NCBI RefSeq assembly: GCF_009939005.1
Contig: NZ_JAACJS010000012.1
Coordinates: 558,001-622,000 of the forward strand
From: Sediminibacterium roseum
GTDB lineage: Bacteria > Bacteroidota > Bacteroidia > Chitinophagales > Chitinophagaceae
Length of the DNA: 64,000 nucleotides
Direction of reading: 5' to 3'
Each line of letters starts with the position of its first letter. The first letter of the stretch is position 1. Below the pieces are notes generated by a model. That model was not told the origin of the DNA and ran no database searches. It was given only the letters and a program-made list of their open reading frames with translations. This document shows positions 26,901 through 35,250 of the stretch, piece by piece. The translations under genes were made by a program, and so were the position numbers.

Positions 26901-27096
26901 GTATACGCTGCCGGCAAAATTGCTTAATAAGACGGGCATCTCGAAAGTACGTTTTTACGTAACTGCAGAGAACCTGTTCACATTAACCAAATACACGGGT
27001 TATGACCCTGAAGTAGGCGGTGGTGTATTTGGCGTAGACAGAGGCCAGTATCCACAGGCGCGCGCAATTCTTGGCGGACTCCAACTTCAATTCTAA
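23974..27096 (+). CDS. SusC-family TonB-dependent outer-membrane transporter (beta-glucan locus)
   Basis: A 1040-residue TonB-dependent receptor. The ATG at 23974 gives a signal peptide ending AGVAMAQ; an upstream TTG frame is not conserved. Residues about 24-110 are the carboxypeptidase-regulatory-like domain (TITGKVLDDSNAPVAGASVTVKG), followed by a TonB-interacting/plug region (LDEVVVVGYGTTKKSILTGS; ASIYGTRAAGGVILVTTKKG) and the 22-strand barrel, ending in the usual aromatic residue (LGGLQLQF). It should import oligosaccharides with its SusD partner as lid. First gene of the operon that continues through two binding lipoproteins. Confidence 0.95.
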   Translation: MKKLLKGGLIPFLLLWAGVAMAQNRTITGKVLDDSNAPVAGASVTVKGATAGTTTNDRGEFRIQVAPSATALVISSVGFVSREVSITNLGADNNVSVSLAKSVSALDEVVVVGYGTTKKSILTGSVASVRAKDLENVPNGRIEQALQGRASGVTIMQNSGQPGSASTIRVRGITTFNNNNPLWVVDNVVVDAGGIGYLNQSDIESIEVLKDASASIYGTRAAGGVILVTTKKGRSGKLSVSYNGFYGTSAPARMLELLNATQYATLINERSIAGGGGIVYNDISTLGVGTDWQKAIFNNNASRYLHEVSLSGGTDKSTFYVSAGIQKQNGIVSTEISKYEKKNIRLASTHKIGNYVTFGQTIGYTYQKSIGLGNTNSEFGGPLSSAINLDPITPIVVTDPSVAATPLYANNPSAIRDANGNPYGISLAVGQEMTNPVAYIQTRLGGYNWSDDFVGNAYLEVAPVKGLKIRTSVGVKKAYWGNVGFTPVFFLSPTVQQAQNSYNRGENRTFNWNVENTITYNRKFGDHDVTVLAGQGAYVENIGASTGMTYLNLPITSYKDASFNFDLPLANKQGYASDMTQHKVSSLFGRLNYAFQDKYLLTGIIRQDGSTRFGPNKKYSVFPSVSAGWNVDKEKFFPVNKVVSQLKLRGGYGTSGNDASDDFRYLSTVVGGYNYSIGNGGTVTTGYSPLTLDNKDLRWEKTATTDIGLDAQLFNNFNLTVNWFNKKTTGILRPILIPGYVGVSASPWANVADMENKGLEIELGYRKRAGDLNISINGNVTFIKNKVLYVAADTNFIVGGAGFQSMGTITRIKVGESYNSFFGFQRLGVFQTQADIDNYKNKAGTPIQPNARPGDFMWADINGDGVITNDDKDKTFLGSNLPKYTFGFTVNLEYKGFDMTAFFQGAGGNKIFQGLRRLDIANSNFTTKALSRWTGPGTSNDYPRLVSNDPNNNFAWMSDFYLEDGDYLRLKVFQLGYTLPAKLLNKTGISKVRFYVTAENLFTLTKYTGYDPEVGGGVFGVDRGQYPQARAILGGLQLQF

Positions 27097-27115
27097 TCCT
27101 AAAAAACATTTCGAT

Positions 27116-28636
27116 ATGAAAAATATAAAAATGAAGTTTACGCTGCTTGTTTCAACGGTAACGTTGATGACGGCGTGTAAAAAAGATTTTATCACCATTA
27201 CGCCGCAAGGCCAGTTCCTTTCAGAGAACTACTATTCCAACCGCGACCAGGCATATACGGGCCTGGTGGGTGTGTATGATGTATTGCGCAAGAATGCGGG
27301 TGGCTTTGAGAACATGATCACGTTCTTCAACGCGGCTTCAGACGATAACTATTCGGGAGGCGGTAACTCCTCTGATGGTGCGGGCATACAGAGCTTTGCA
27401 AACTTTACCATCAACCCCAACCTTGTTCCGGGCAGTTACTGGAACGACCATTACCAGGGTATTTTCAGGGCGAATGTATTGCTCTCGAAAATCGGCGCGG
27501 TAAACATGAACGCGGCTGAAAAAGCCCGTTTTACGGCAGAAGCAAAAGCGCTTCGCGCGATCTACTATTTCAACCTCGTGAGAATGTTCAAAAACATCCC
27601 TCTCCTGCTCGAACCGGTAAGCGCGAACGACATCTACAATGTTACACAGGCCGCTCCAACTGCGGTGTATACACAGATCGAAAAAGACCTTTCAGAAGCC
27701 ATTCCTGATCTCCCGAACACGGTTGTACTTGCAACAGAAGCAGGCAGGTTAACAAAAGCCGCGGGGCAGGCAATGCTTGGCAAAGTGTACCTGTACGATG
27801 GCAAAGCGGCGCAGGCCGCAACGCAACTGGCGCTGGTAAATGGCCCTACACCGGGCCAGCCAAACCAATACGGCAACAAGCTGCTTGCAAACTTTGCAGA
27901 CCTGTGGGTGTTTACCAACAAGTTTAACAGCGAATCGATCCTGGAGTGCGTTCATACCAACCAATCCAATGCAGACTGGGGTTTCTGGGGAAGCAGCGCG
28001 GATGAAGGCAACTCTGTGAACCAGATGGTAGGTCCGAGAAGCTTTGCGCCTACGGCCACTTACAACGGCCCGGATATCTACCGCGCGGGCTGGAGCTTCA
28101 ATACATGGACACAGGATTTTTATGATGCGATCAAGGCCGATCCAAGGTTCCCTTCTACCGTATTCGATGCGAAAGCATATGTGGCGGCAGGTATGGCAAC
28201 CTATATCGATGGATACATGAACACAGGCTACTTCATCAAGAAATTCCTGCCGCTGCGATCAGACCAGCGCACTGGCGGCGGAACGCTTGAGCTGAACTTC
28301 CAGCAGAACGACTACATCATCCGTTTGGCAGATACTTATCTTTTGGAAGCAGAGGCACTCGGTGCAACAGGCACTCGTGCACAGGCTTTGCTTGATGCGG
28401 TGCGTGCGCGTGTAGGACTTACACCCGTTCCCGTTTCACTTGCAGCCATCAAGGCAGAACGCAGGTTAGAACTGGCCGGTGAGGGACACCGTTTCTTCGA
28501 CCTCGTACGTTGGGGCGATGCGGCAGCCAAACTGGGCGGCAGGGGCTTCGTGGCGGGCAAGAACGAGATCCTCCCGATCCCTGCAAGAGAACTGATCGGT
28601 ACCAAACTGACCCAGAATCCTAATTATCAAAAATAA
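27116..28636 (+). CDS. SusD/RagB-family surface lipoprotein (beta-glucan locus)
   Basis: A 506-residue lipoprotein; signal peptide ends at the lipobox LMTAC. SusD features include the N-terminal TPR-like helices (FTAEAKALRAIYYFNLVRMF), and the C-terminal signature IKAERRLELAGEGHRFFDLVRWGDA followed by LPIPARELIGTKLTQNPNY. It caps the neighbouring SusC and binds glycan. Nineteen bases separate it from susC; the next gene starts 12 bases after its stop. Confidence 0.95.
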   Translation: MKNIKMKFTLLVSTVTLMTACKKDFITITPQGQFLSENYYSNRDQAYTGLVGVYDVLRKNAGGFENMITFFNAASDDNYSGGGNSSDGAGIQSFANFTINPNLVPGSYWNDHYQGIFRANVLLSKIGAVNMNAAEKARFTAEAKALRAIYYFNLVRMFKNIPLLLEPVSANDIYNVTQAAPTAVYTQIEKDLSEAIPDLPNTVVLATEAGRLTKAAGQAMLGKVYLYDGKAAQAATQLALVNGPTPGQPNQYGNKLLANFADLWVFTNKFNSESILECVHTNQSNADWGFWGSSADEGNSVNQMVGPRSFAPTATYNGPDIYRAGWSFNTWTQDFYDAIKADPRFPSTVFDAKAYVAAGMATYIDGYMNTGYFIKKFLPLRSDQRTGGGTLELNFQQNDYIIRLADTYLLEAEALGATGTRAQALLDAVRARVGLTPVPVSLAAIKAERRLELAGEGHRFFDLVRWGDAAAKLGGRGFVAGKNEILPIPARELIGTKLTQNPNYQK

Positions 28637-28648
28637 CAAACGAGCATT

Positions 28649-29746
28649 ATGAAGAAAATAACCATAGCATTCAGCCTCGTTGTTTTGCTGGCTGCACAAA
28701 GTTGTACCAAGAAGGACGGCATCAGCCAGGATACCTCTTTTCTAAACTCTGCCACCACAGCGAACAACAATAAAGTTTTCGATATCAGCAACGACAATTC
28801 GGGCAACGTAAAAATTACGCCAACCGGTGAGGGCGCTGTATCGTACACGGTTACTTTCGGGCATGGTACCGGAACAAGCGCATCTGCAACGGTAACACCG
28901 GGCAACTTCGCATCACATGCCTATCCCGAAGGAAACTATACCGTAACCATCGCGGCCAAAGCCATGAATGGTACAGTTACTACGAACACTTATCCATTGG
29001 TAGTTACCTACCGCGCACCTGAAAACCTGGTAGTAACACCAACTGTTGCAGGACGTGAACTGAAGATCAAAGCGTCTGCTTTGTACGCAGCAAACTACAC
29101 CGTATTCTGGGGCGATGTGGCAAACGAAGTGGGAACACCACTCGCAAGCAATGCAGAAGTGGCGCACACTTACGCAGCAGCCGGCCCGCAGAACGTAAAA
29201 GTTGTGGCCAACAGTGGCGGTGCCGCTAAGACTGAAAAAACAACAGCGGTAACCATCATGGATAATTTTGGTTTGCCGATCACTTTCGAATCTGCGAGTG
29301 TCGACTATTTCTTTGGCACGTTTGGCGGCGGACAGCTTTTTGCAAAAGTTGCCAATCCCAACAAATCGGGTCTCAACACCAGCGATAACGTAGGTATGTT
29401 CACACGCGGGTTTGAAGGATGGAGCGGAACGTACAGTCCGCTGAACACCGCCATCGACATGGCAAATGGCAAAAAGATCAGGGTGCTCGCCTACAATCCA
29501 AACCCGGCGCTGATCGGTAAGGCATTGAACGTGGAACTCGAGTCAGGAACCATTGCAAACGGTATTGCGGTGCTGAAAACGGCTTTCACCACTTCGGGGG
29601 CATGGGAAGAACTGGTATTTGATTTCGGAACAGTGGCCGCAGTTCCGGCTACGGCAAAATTCAACCAGCTCGTACTCCGTTTCAACGACAGCGTTGATGG
29701 CGCAGGTGCTGTTATCTATGTTGACAATTTCAGACAAACCAATTAA
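28649..29746 (+). CDS. Surface glycan-binding lipoprotein with PKD-like repeats (SusE position)
   Basis: A 365-residue lipoprotein (lipobox LAAQSC). Two PKD-like beta domains are visible (about 45-120 and 125-205, with the typical HTYAAAGPQNVKVVA ending), then a C-terminal domain of about 150 residues (FGLPITFESASVDYFFGTFG to VIYVDNFRQTN) with the layout of a carbohydrate-binding jelly roll. This matches surface glycan-binding proteins that sit third in beta-glucan loci. The ligand is inferred from the downstream GH16 and GH30 enzymes. Confidence 0.8.
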   Translation: MKKITIAFSLVVLLAAQSCTKKDGISQDTSFLNSATTANNNKVFDISNDNSGNVKITPTGEGAVSYTVTFGHGTGTSASATVTPGNFASHAYPEGNYTVTIAAKAMNGTVTTNTYPLVVTYRAPENLVVTPTVAGRELKIKASALYAANYTVFWGDVANEVGTPLASNAEVAHTYAAAGPQNVKVVANSGGAAKTEKTTAVTIMDNFGLPITFESASVDYFFGTFGGGQLFAKVANPNKSGLNTSDNVGMFTRGFEGWSGTYSPLNTAIDMANGKKIRVLAYNPNPALIGKALNVELESGTIANGIAVLKTAFTTSGAWEELVFDFGTVAAVPATAKFNQLVLRFNDSVDGAGAVIYVDNFRQTN

Positions 29747-29757
29747 ACCACTACTTT

Positions 29758-30696
29758 ATGACACGTTTTATAAAATCATCCGCAACCATACTCGCATTCG
29801 CGGCAGTGTTGGGTGGTTGTGAGAAAAAATCTGATTACAGCCTCGGCCCCATCGCCGCGCCTACCAACGTAACCATTACTGCAGCAGTTGCAGGGGTTGA
29901 CGGTACGCATCCCAATGGCGATGGCTCGGGAGATGTAGCGTTTACACTCAGCGGCACGGGCGTGCTTGCCTACAAGATCGACTACGATGCAAGCGATGGC
30001 ATCGTGCTCGACCTGCTTCCTACCGGCAAAGCCACCAAAAAATATACAACCACGGGAACCAACACCTACCGCGTTACCGTGGTAGCATATGGAACCGGCG
30101 GTGCGGCAACCACTGTTACAAAAGATGTTACCGTGCTTACGATTTACAATCCGCCTGCAGCATTGGTTACAAACCTCGTTGGTGCAACCAATTCAAAAAC
30201 ATGGGCGGTTGACAAAGATGCGAACGGCCACTTTGGCGTTGGGCCATGGACAGGTTCTTCAACACCTGAATGGTACGCTGCAACACCAAACGAAAAAGCA
30301 GGTTGCTGCAATTGCTTCTACACTGCAAGATTCACGTTTGCAAAAAATACGACCACAGGAGCCTATTCGTTAACGGTGGCAAGTCCTGATGGCGCATTTA
30401 CCAAAACAGGTGGATTGGCTGGCGGCCTGCCAGGCATACCGGCATCGGGTGCAGAAGGATGTTATCCGTACGCGGGTGGAACTTCTTCTTTTGCGTTCGT
30501 GGCATCGGGCACGGCAGTTCCTTCATCGGCGTCAACAAAAGTAGCGATGGTACTGGGTGGCAACAACACCTACATCGGCTACGGTGCGCAGCTGAAAGAG
30601 TATGAGATCCTCTCCATCACCGCAACCACCATGTACCTCCGCGTTCAGGGAACTGAAACGGGAAATGCATGGTACTTAAAATTGAAAGCTATCTAA
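29758..30696 (+). CDS. PKD-type surface lipoprotein, second glycan-binding candidate
   Basis: A 312-residue lipoprotein (lipobox VLGGC). A PKD-like domain (about 30-130) precedes a roughly 180-residue C-terminal region starting NLVGATNSKTWAVDKDANGH, with a cysteine cluster (GCCNC) and a later Cys, possibly disulfide or metal linked. The SKTW phrase opens a domain often seen at the end of SusC/SusD operons. Twelve bases follow the preceding gene. A hairpin terminator lies 47 bases after its stop, so the four-gene transport module ends here. Confidence 0.75.
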   Translation: MTRFIKSSATILAFAAVLGGCEKKSDYSLGPIAAPTNVTITAAVAGVDGTHPNGDGSGDVAFTLSGTGVLAYKIDYDASDGIVLDLLPTGKATKKYTTTGTNTYRVTVVAYGTGGAATTVTKDVTVLTIYNPPAALVTNLVGATNSKTWAVDKDANGHFGVGPWTGSSTPEWYAATPNEKAGCCNCFYTARFTFAKNTTTGAYSLTVASPDGAFTKTGGLAGGLPGIPASGAEGCYPYAGGTSSFAFVASGTAVPSSASTKVAMVLGGNNTYIGYGAQLKEYEILSITATTMYLRVQGTETGNAWYLKLKAI

Positions 30697-30743
30697 CCGA
30701 TAGAACACCTGGGTTCATTAGGCAAGTAGTGTAATTCCAACAG

Positions 30744-30774
30744 GCACGGGGCAATTTTGCCCTGTGCTTTGTTT
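30744..30774 (+). terminator. Terminator between transport module and enzymes
   Basis: GCACGGGGCAA (30744-30754) pairs with TTGCCCTGTGC (30757-30767), one G-T pair, followed by TTTGTTT. Strong stem, modest U-run. The GH16 gene beyond must rely on read-through or its own promoter, which I could not recognise. Confidence 0.7.
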
Positions 30775-30902
30775 CATTGGATCTGGATTTTACATACGGA
30801 TCCGCAGGGGCATTTGTTTACAAAGGCCCTGTCTTCAAAACTTCCATTTCGTTTTCCAGGCCTGCTGCTTACGCGTGTTCAACAAAATCCAAATGTTCTG
30901 AT

Positions 30903-32111
30903 ATGCTGAAAACATCTTCCTTTTATACCATCCCGGTGTTGTTGTGTGTGTTGTTTTTTTCCTGCGGGAAGAAAGACAGCGGCGGAACATCCCCTACCCC
31001 TGTTGTTCCCGTGATCAAAGTGGACGACGCATCGCAGGCGCGCACCACTTCTGCGGGTGTGATGCACTTCAATGTATCGCTCGATAAAACAACAACCGTC
31101 CCGGTTTCCTTTGATTACACATTAATCGACGGCACAGCCGTTTCAGGAAAAGATTTTACGGCCGCAAGCGGAACCGTAACCATCCCGGCCAATTCGGCCA
31201 TTGGTTCGATAGACGTACAGATCAAAGCGGATGCAAACGACACCCGCCAGGAAAACCTGACCTTCACGGTACAACTCATTAACGCCAAAGGCGGCCAGCT
31301 CGGCGGCTCTTCTGCCAAAGGAACCATCATTACGGAGAACGGAACGAGCCTTTCAACAGACAACACCGGTTACGCAACCCCTAATACCTATCCCGGCTAC
31401 ACGCTGGTATGGAACGATGAGTTCAGCGGCGCCAATGTGGATGGGAATGCATGGAACTTCGAAACAGGCAATGGCAGCGGCGGATGGGGCAACAATGAAA
31501 AAGAATTTTATACCGCCGATAAAAAGAACGTGTTTCAATCCAACGGCAACCTCATCATCGAAGCACGCAAGGAACCGATCAGCGGTTTCAACTATTCATC
31601 TGCGCGCATGACCACGCAGAACAAAAAATCATTTACGTTCGGAAGGATAGACATACGCGCCAAACTGCCCGTAGGCAAAGGCATCTGGCCCGCATTGTGG
31701 ATGCTGGGCACAAACATCAATACCGTTTCGTGGCCGGCATGCGGGGAGATCGATATCATGGAACTGATCGGCACCTATCCAGGGCGCGTTTACAGCACCA
31801 TGCACTGGAAACCCACCAGCGGTACCAATACTTCGAAAGGATCGGAATACAATTTGCCTTCCGGTAATTTCTCCGACAAATTTCACGTGTTCAGCCTGGT
31901 ATGGGCGCAGGACCAGATCAAGACCTATGTAGACGACCAGCTGTTCTTCAGCATGACAAAAGCAGATGTGGGCGCGGCCAACTACCCTTTCAACCTACCG
32001 CAGTTCCTCATCTTCAACGTAGCCGTAGGCGGCAACTGGCCCGGCGACCCCGATGCCGGAACAATGTTTCCGCAGCGGATGTTTGTGGACTATGTAAGAG
32101 TATTTCAATAA
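30903..32111 (+). CDS. GH16 endo-beta-glucanase with Calx-beta domain, lipoprotein
   Basis: A 402-residue lipoprotein (lipobox ending at Cys21; ATG 30903 chosen because it begins the signal peptide). Residues about 38-145 are a Calx-beta domain (SFDYTLIDGTAVSGKDFTAA). The GH16 domain spans about 165-402; the catalytic ExDxxE is GEIDIME with Glu282 as nucleophile and Glu287 as acid/base. Sequence around WGNNEKEFYTADKKN fits the laminarinase-type subgroup, acting on beta-1,3- or mixed beta-1,3/1,4-glucan. Surface location is inferred from the lipid anchor. Confidence 0.9.
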   Translation: MLKTSSFYTIPVLLCVLFFSCGKKDSGGTSPTPVVPVIKVDDASQARTTSAGVMHFNVSLDKTTTVPVSFDYTLIDGTAVSGKDFTAASGTVTIPANSAIGSIDVQIKADANDTRQENLTFTVQLINAKGGQLGGSSAKGTIITENGTSLSTDNTGYATPNTYPGYTLVWNDEFSGANVDGNAWNFETGNGSGGWGNNEKEFYTADKKNVFQSNGNLIIEARKEPISGFNYSSARMTTQNKKSFTFGRIDIRAKLPVGKGIWPALWMLGTNINTVSWPACGEIDIMELIGTYPGRVYSTMHWKPTSGTNTSKGSEYNLPSGNFSDKFHVFSLVWAQDQIKTYVDDQLFFSMTKADVGAANYPFNLPQFLIFNVAVGGNWPGDPDAGTMFPQRMFVDYVRVFQ

Positions 32112-32235
32112 TTAGGAATTAGTAATTAGGAATTAGGAATTGATTGATTGATTGATTGGATGATTACCCTTCCTAATTCTTAATTCTTAATTCTTAACGC
32201 AAAATTCCTAATTCCTAATTTCTAATTCCTAATTA
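32108..32235. repeat. Inverted heptanucleotide arrays between the two GH16 genes
   Basis: 32108-32142 carries AATTAGG/AATTAGT heptamers starting within the stop codon of the first GH16 gene; then about four GATT units; 32170-32235 carries CTAATTC and TTAATTC units up to six bases before the next ATG. Arms are complementary. Confidence 0.8.
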
Positions 32236-32241
32236 ATACTT

Positions 32242-33063
32242 ATGCGTTTTGTTTGCCTAATGCTGATCGTTGTTTGTTTTACAAGATGTAATGCATCCAA
32301 TTCAGATCATGCCAACGACACCAGGAAAACCGACAGCGCATGGAAACTGAGCTGGAGCGAAGAATTCAATTATACCGGCCTTCCCGACTCAACCAAATGG
32401 AGTTATGAGACCGGTGGGAATGGATGGGGCAACAACGAGCTTCAATATTACACCAGCGCCTCTCCATTGAATGTGCAGGTGAGCAATGGCACGCTGAAAC
32501 TGAGCGCCATCAAACAGAAAATGGAAAACCGGGAATACACTTCTGCCCGGCTGGTTACGAGGGGCAAAAAGGATTTTACGTATGGGCGAATTGAAATACG
32601 CGCAAAGCTCCCGCCGGGGCGCGGCCTCTGGCCCGCTATCTGGATGCTGGGCAGCAATATAGCGGCAGTGGGCTGGCCAATGAGCGGAGAGATCGACATC
32701 ATGGAACATGTGGGTTATGAAAAAGATTCCGTGCTCGCAACCATCCACACCGATGCCTACAACCATGTAAAGGGCACGCAGAAAACAAAAAAAACTTTTA
32801 TCGCGGATCCTTACACAGCATTCCATAATTACTGGATAGAATGGACACCGGAGTACATGGATTTTTACAAAGACAGTACCTTGTACAACCACATAGTGAA
32901 CGAACACAAAACAAAAAAAGAATGGCCCTTCGACGATCCGTTCTTCCTCGTGCTCAACATCGCCGTAGGCGGTAACCTGGGGGGAAAATACGGTGTGGAC
33001 ACCTCGGTGTTTCCCGGCACCATGGAGGTGGATTATGTGCGCGTATACACCAAAGAAAAATAA
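32242..33063 (+). CDS. GH16 endo-beta-glucanase, short form, lipoprotein
   Basis: A 273-residue lipoprotein (lipobox CFTRC, Cys16) that is almost only the GH16 catalytic domain. The active-site motif is GEIDIME with Glu150, Asp152 and Glu155; the substrate-cleft Trp are in GLWPAIWMLGS. Similarity to the preceding GH16 (WSYETGGNGWGNNELQYYT, VDYVRVYTKEK) indicates duplication within the locus. Laminarinase-like specificity is inferred. Its stop overlaps the first possible ATG of the GH30 gene, so those two are translationally close. Confidence 0.92.
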   Translation: MRFVCLMLIVVCFTRCNASNSDHANDTRKTDSAWKLSWSEEFNYTGLPDSTKWSYETGGNGWGNNELQYYTSASPLNVQVSNGTLKLSAIKQKMENREYTSARLVTRGKKDFTYGRIEIRAKLPPGRGLWPAIWMLGSNIAAVGWPMSGEIDIMEHVGYEKDSVLATIHTDAYNHVKGTQKTKKTFIADPYTAFHNYWIEWTPEYMDFYKDSTLYNHIVNEHKTKKEWPFDDPFFLVLNIAVGGNLGGKYGVDTSVFPGTMEVDYVRVYTKEK

Positions 33064-33092
33064 TGGTACGATCTTGGCTGTTAACAATTATT

Positions 33093-34565
33093 ATGATGAA
33101 GAACATATTCAACCCGATACCCTACAGCAAACGCATACTGAACCTGCTTTCGCTTGCTGCCATACTTTTGATCTGCTGCAAAGGCCAAACCGTAACACCC
33201 ACGCCCCCCCCTCCCGTTCAGCCACCGGTTAACCTGCCCAATGAAATGGATTTCTGGTTAACCAAAGGCGACGACACCGTTAAACTGCGAAAGCAAACCG
33301 GCAACATAGCCTTCAACTCACCGGTGAACACCGCGCCTTACATTGATGTGGATGAGAATGCAGCGTTCCAGTCGGTTGACGGGTTCGGCTACACACTTAC
33401 CGGCGGAAGCGCCGAAGTGATCAATACATTGAGCGCTTCAAAAAAAACGGAACTGCTGCAGGAACTGTTTGGCAACAGCGCCACATCCATCGGCATCAGT
33501 TACCTGCGCGTGAGCATCGGCGCGTCTGACCTGAATGCATCGCCGTTTACATACGACGACCTTCCTGCGGGACAAACAGATCTGCCGCTCGCGAACTTCA
33601 GTCTTGCGAAAGACATGGCCGTGGTAAACCTGCTCAAAGAGATCCTTGCGATCAATCCAAACATCAAAATACTTGGAAGCCCATGGTCGGCGCCACTGTG
33701 GATGAAAGACAATAATTCATTTATGGGAGGAAGCCTTCAGCCGCAATACTATTCTGTGTATGCCCAATATTTTGTGAAGTACGTGCAGCAGATGAAAGCG
33801 CAGGGCATCACCATAGACGCGATCACCCCGCAAAACGAACCGCTTCATGGCGGCAACAACCCGAGCATGGTGATGACAGCCGCACAACAGGCAGACTTTA
33901 TCAAGAACCACCTGGGGCCGGCATTCAAGAACAGCAACATCAGCACCAAGATCATCATTTACGATCACAATGCAGACAAACCCGATTATCCTATTTCTGT
34001 TTTGAACGATGCGGCTGCAAAAGCATTCATCAATGGCTCCGCCTTTCATTTGTATGGTGGTGATATCAGCGCATTGTCTACCGTACAGGCCGCGCATCCC
34101 GACAAGGCATTGTATTTTACGGAGCAGTGGACATCGGCCACCGGCAGTTTCAGCGGTGACCTGAAATGGCATTTGAAAAACGTGGTGATCGGATCGATGC
34201 GCAACTGGAGCCGCGTGGCCCTCGAGTGGAACCTCGCCAACAATTCAGCGTTCGGCCCGCACACAACAGGTGGCTGTGATGCGTGTAAAGGAGCGATCAC
34301 CGTGGACAACAGCAGTAACTATACAAGGAACGTGGCCTACTATATCATCGCACACGCGTCCAAATTTGTGCCGGCAGGCTCGGTGCGTATTTCGAGCACG
34401 ATCACCGGTAACCTGAACACCGTTGCCTTCAAAACTCCGTCAGGTGCCAAAGTACTGATCGTAGAGAACGACGGCGCCAGCGGAGAACTGTTCAACATCC
34501 GCCACAACGGCAAATGGACACTCAGCTCGCTGCCAGCCGGCAGCGTTGGGACGTTTATATGGTGA
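33093..34565 (+). CDS. GH30 glycoside hydrolase, lipoprotein (probable beta-1,6-glucanase)
   Basis: A 490-residue lipoprotein (signal peptide LLSLAAILLICC then a Pro-rich linker). The clan A barrel carries both catalytic Glu: E249 (acid/base) in TPQNEPLHGG and E344 (nucleophile) in YFTEQW, with the GH30 opening FQSVDGFGYTLTGGSA. A C-terminal beta domain ends at SVGTFIW. GH30 members in fungal or algal glucan loci cleave beta-1,6-linked glucose, which would complement the two GH16 enzymes on branched beta-1,3/1,6-glucan; glucosylceramidase-type activity is the alternative. Start: either ATG 33093 or 33096; the earlier frame start at 33063 adds a second hydrophobic patch. Confidence 0.88.
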   Translation: MMKNIFNPIPYSKRILNLLSLAAILLICCKGQTVTPTPPPPVQPPVNLPNEMDFWLTKGDDTVKLRKQTGNIAFNSPVNTAPYIDVDENAAFQSVDGFGYTLTGGSAEVINTLSASKKTELLQELFGNSATSIGISYLRVSIGASDLNASPFTYDDLPAGQTDLPLANFSLAKDMAVVNLLKEILAINPNIKILGSPWSAPLWMKDNNSFMGGSLQPQYYSVYAQYFVKYVQQMKAQGITIDAITPQNEPLHGGNNPSMVMTAAQQADFIKNHLGPAFKNSNISTKIIIYDHNADKPDYPISVLNDAAAKAFINGSAFHLYGGDISALSTVQAAHPDKALYFTEQWTSATGSFSGDLKWHLKNVVIGSMRNWSRVALEWNLANNSAFGPHTTGGCDACKGAITVDNSSNYTRNVAYYIIAHASKFVPAGSVRISSTITGNLNTVAFKTPSGAKVLIVENDGASGELFNIRHNGKWTLSSLPAGSVGTFIW

Positions 34566-34613
34566 GGCATGACGCCGATCAACAGGAATAATTATCGTTG
34601 ATCGTTCACCTGA

Positions 34614-34649
34614 CAAAAAAAACCGCGCGATGTAGAAACAAAGCGCGGT
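34614..34649 (-). terminator. Minus-strand terminator for the small ORF at 34744
   Basis: ACCGCGC (34622-34628) pairs with GCGCGGT (34643-34649). On the minus strand the stem is followed by eight T, so it terminates leftward transcription, not the GH30 transcript. This supports a transcribed minus-strand gene just to the right. Confidence 0.7.
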
Positions 34650-34743
34650 AATTGCTTAGAAGTTGCTTGCCTATGACGGCGTGAAGGTATCGCAGCCTTC
34701 ACATCAATACATACGCGTTGCGTTATCAAAATATGAAGCATTG

Positions 34744-34920
34744 TCACAGTTGCATGAAATCTCTCCGCCTTTCCTGGTCTGTGTGCACTTCTACGGTACT
34801 ATCTTCTGAATCCGGGTTTAGCACCTTGATGTCTTTCCGGTTCCTGTTCACCAGGAAAACGATCAGCCCGATCGCGCCGAGCGATATGACCACCAATAAC
34901 AAGATCTCGCGTACACCCAT
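34744..34920 (-). CDS. Small single-span membrane protein, 58 aa
   Basis: ATG 34920 to TGA 34744. The product starts MGVREILLLVVISLGAIG, continues as one hydrophobic helix (about residues 5-24), then RNRKD and an acidic, polar tail ending RRRDFMQL. The positive-inside pattern suggests N-out/C-in. It is followed by a proper minus-strand terminator, which favours a real gene. Family not recognised; similar tiny single-helix proteins are common in this phylum. The open frame on the opposite strand (34718-34939) lacks such features. Confidence 0.65.
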   Translation of the reverse strand: MGVREILLLVVISLGAIGLIVFLVNRNRKDIKVLNPDSEDSTVEVHTDQERRRDFMQL

Positions 34921-35049
34921 GGTTGAAGGGATTGGTTGATCTTAAAGTTATCAAAGTATGGCGCAATCCCGTGTTAAGTTTTTGTTGCCCGTACGTTCGT
35001 TAAAACATAAGCCTCACGGCTTTCAACATTGTACACTTTGCACGCTTCA

Positions 35050-35208
35050 TTACCTCACTTCCGGGGCACCAGGCTCCGGTTGCGTAGGAGGTTCAGGATG
35101 TGTGGCAGGCGGCGGCGTTTCCGGAAGATTGGGCGCAGGTGAAGGAACTTCCGGCTTGTTCGGCCCCGGTGTTACTTCAGGATTTTGTGGATTCGGACTA
35201 TGGTTCAT
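35050..35208 (-). CDS. Small Pro-rich protein, 52 aa
   Basis: ATG 35208 to TAA 35050. Composition is extreme: repeated P-E-x-P units such as NPEVTPGPNKPEVPSP, no hydrophobic helix, no Trp or Cys. It may be a disordered cytoplasmic or wall-spanning peptide, or a non-coding stretch with codon-like bias. It precedes the 58-residue membrane ORF on the same strand by about 130 bases and may share the terminator. The plus-strand frame here (34958-35257) is Gly-rich as its mirror image. Moderate doubt remains. Confidence 0.4.
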   Translation of the reverse strand: MNHSPNPQNPEVTPGPNKPEVPSPAPNLPETPPPATHPEPPTQPEPGAPEVR

Positions 35209-35250
35209 GGCAACTTTTATCGAAGAACAGAAAAAAGAATGCCAGCAAAA

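Noticed and set aside
32389..33087. Minus frame of 232 codons opposite the second GH16 gene
   Set aside because: Antisense to a catalytic domain with intact GEIDIME motif; shadow.
34718..34939. 73-codon plus-strand frame opposite the small membrane ORF
   Set aside because: The minus-strand frame has a clear membrane helix and a terminator on its side; the plus frame has neither.
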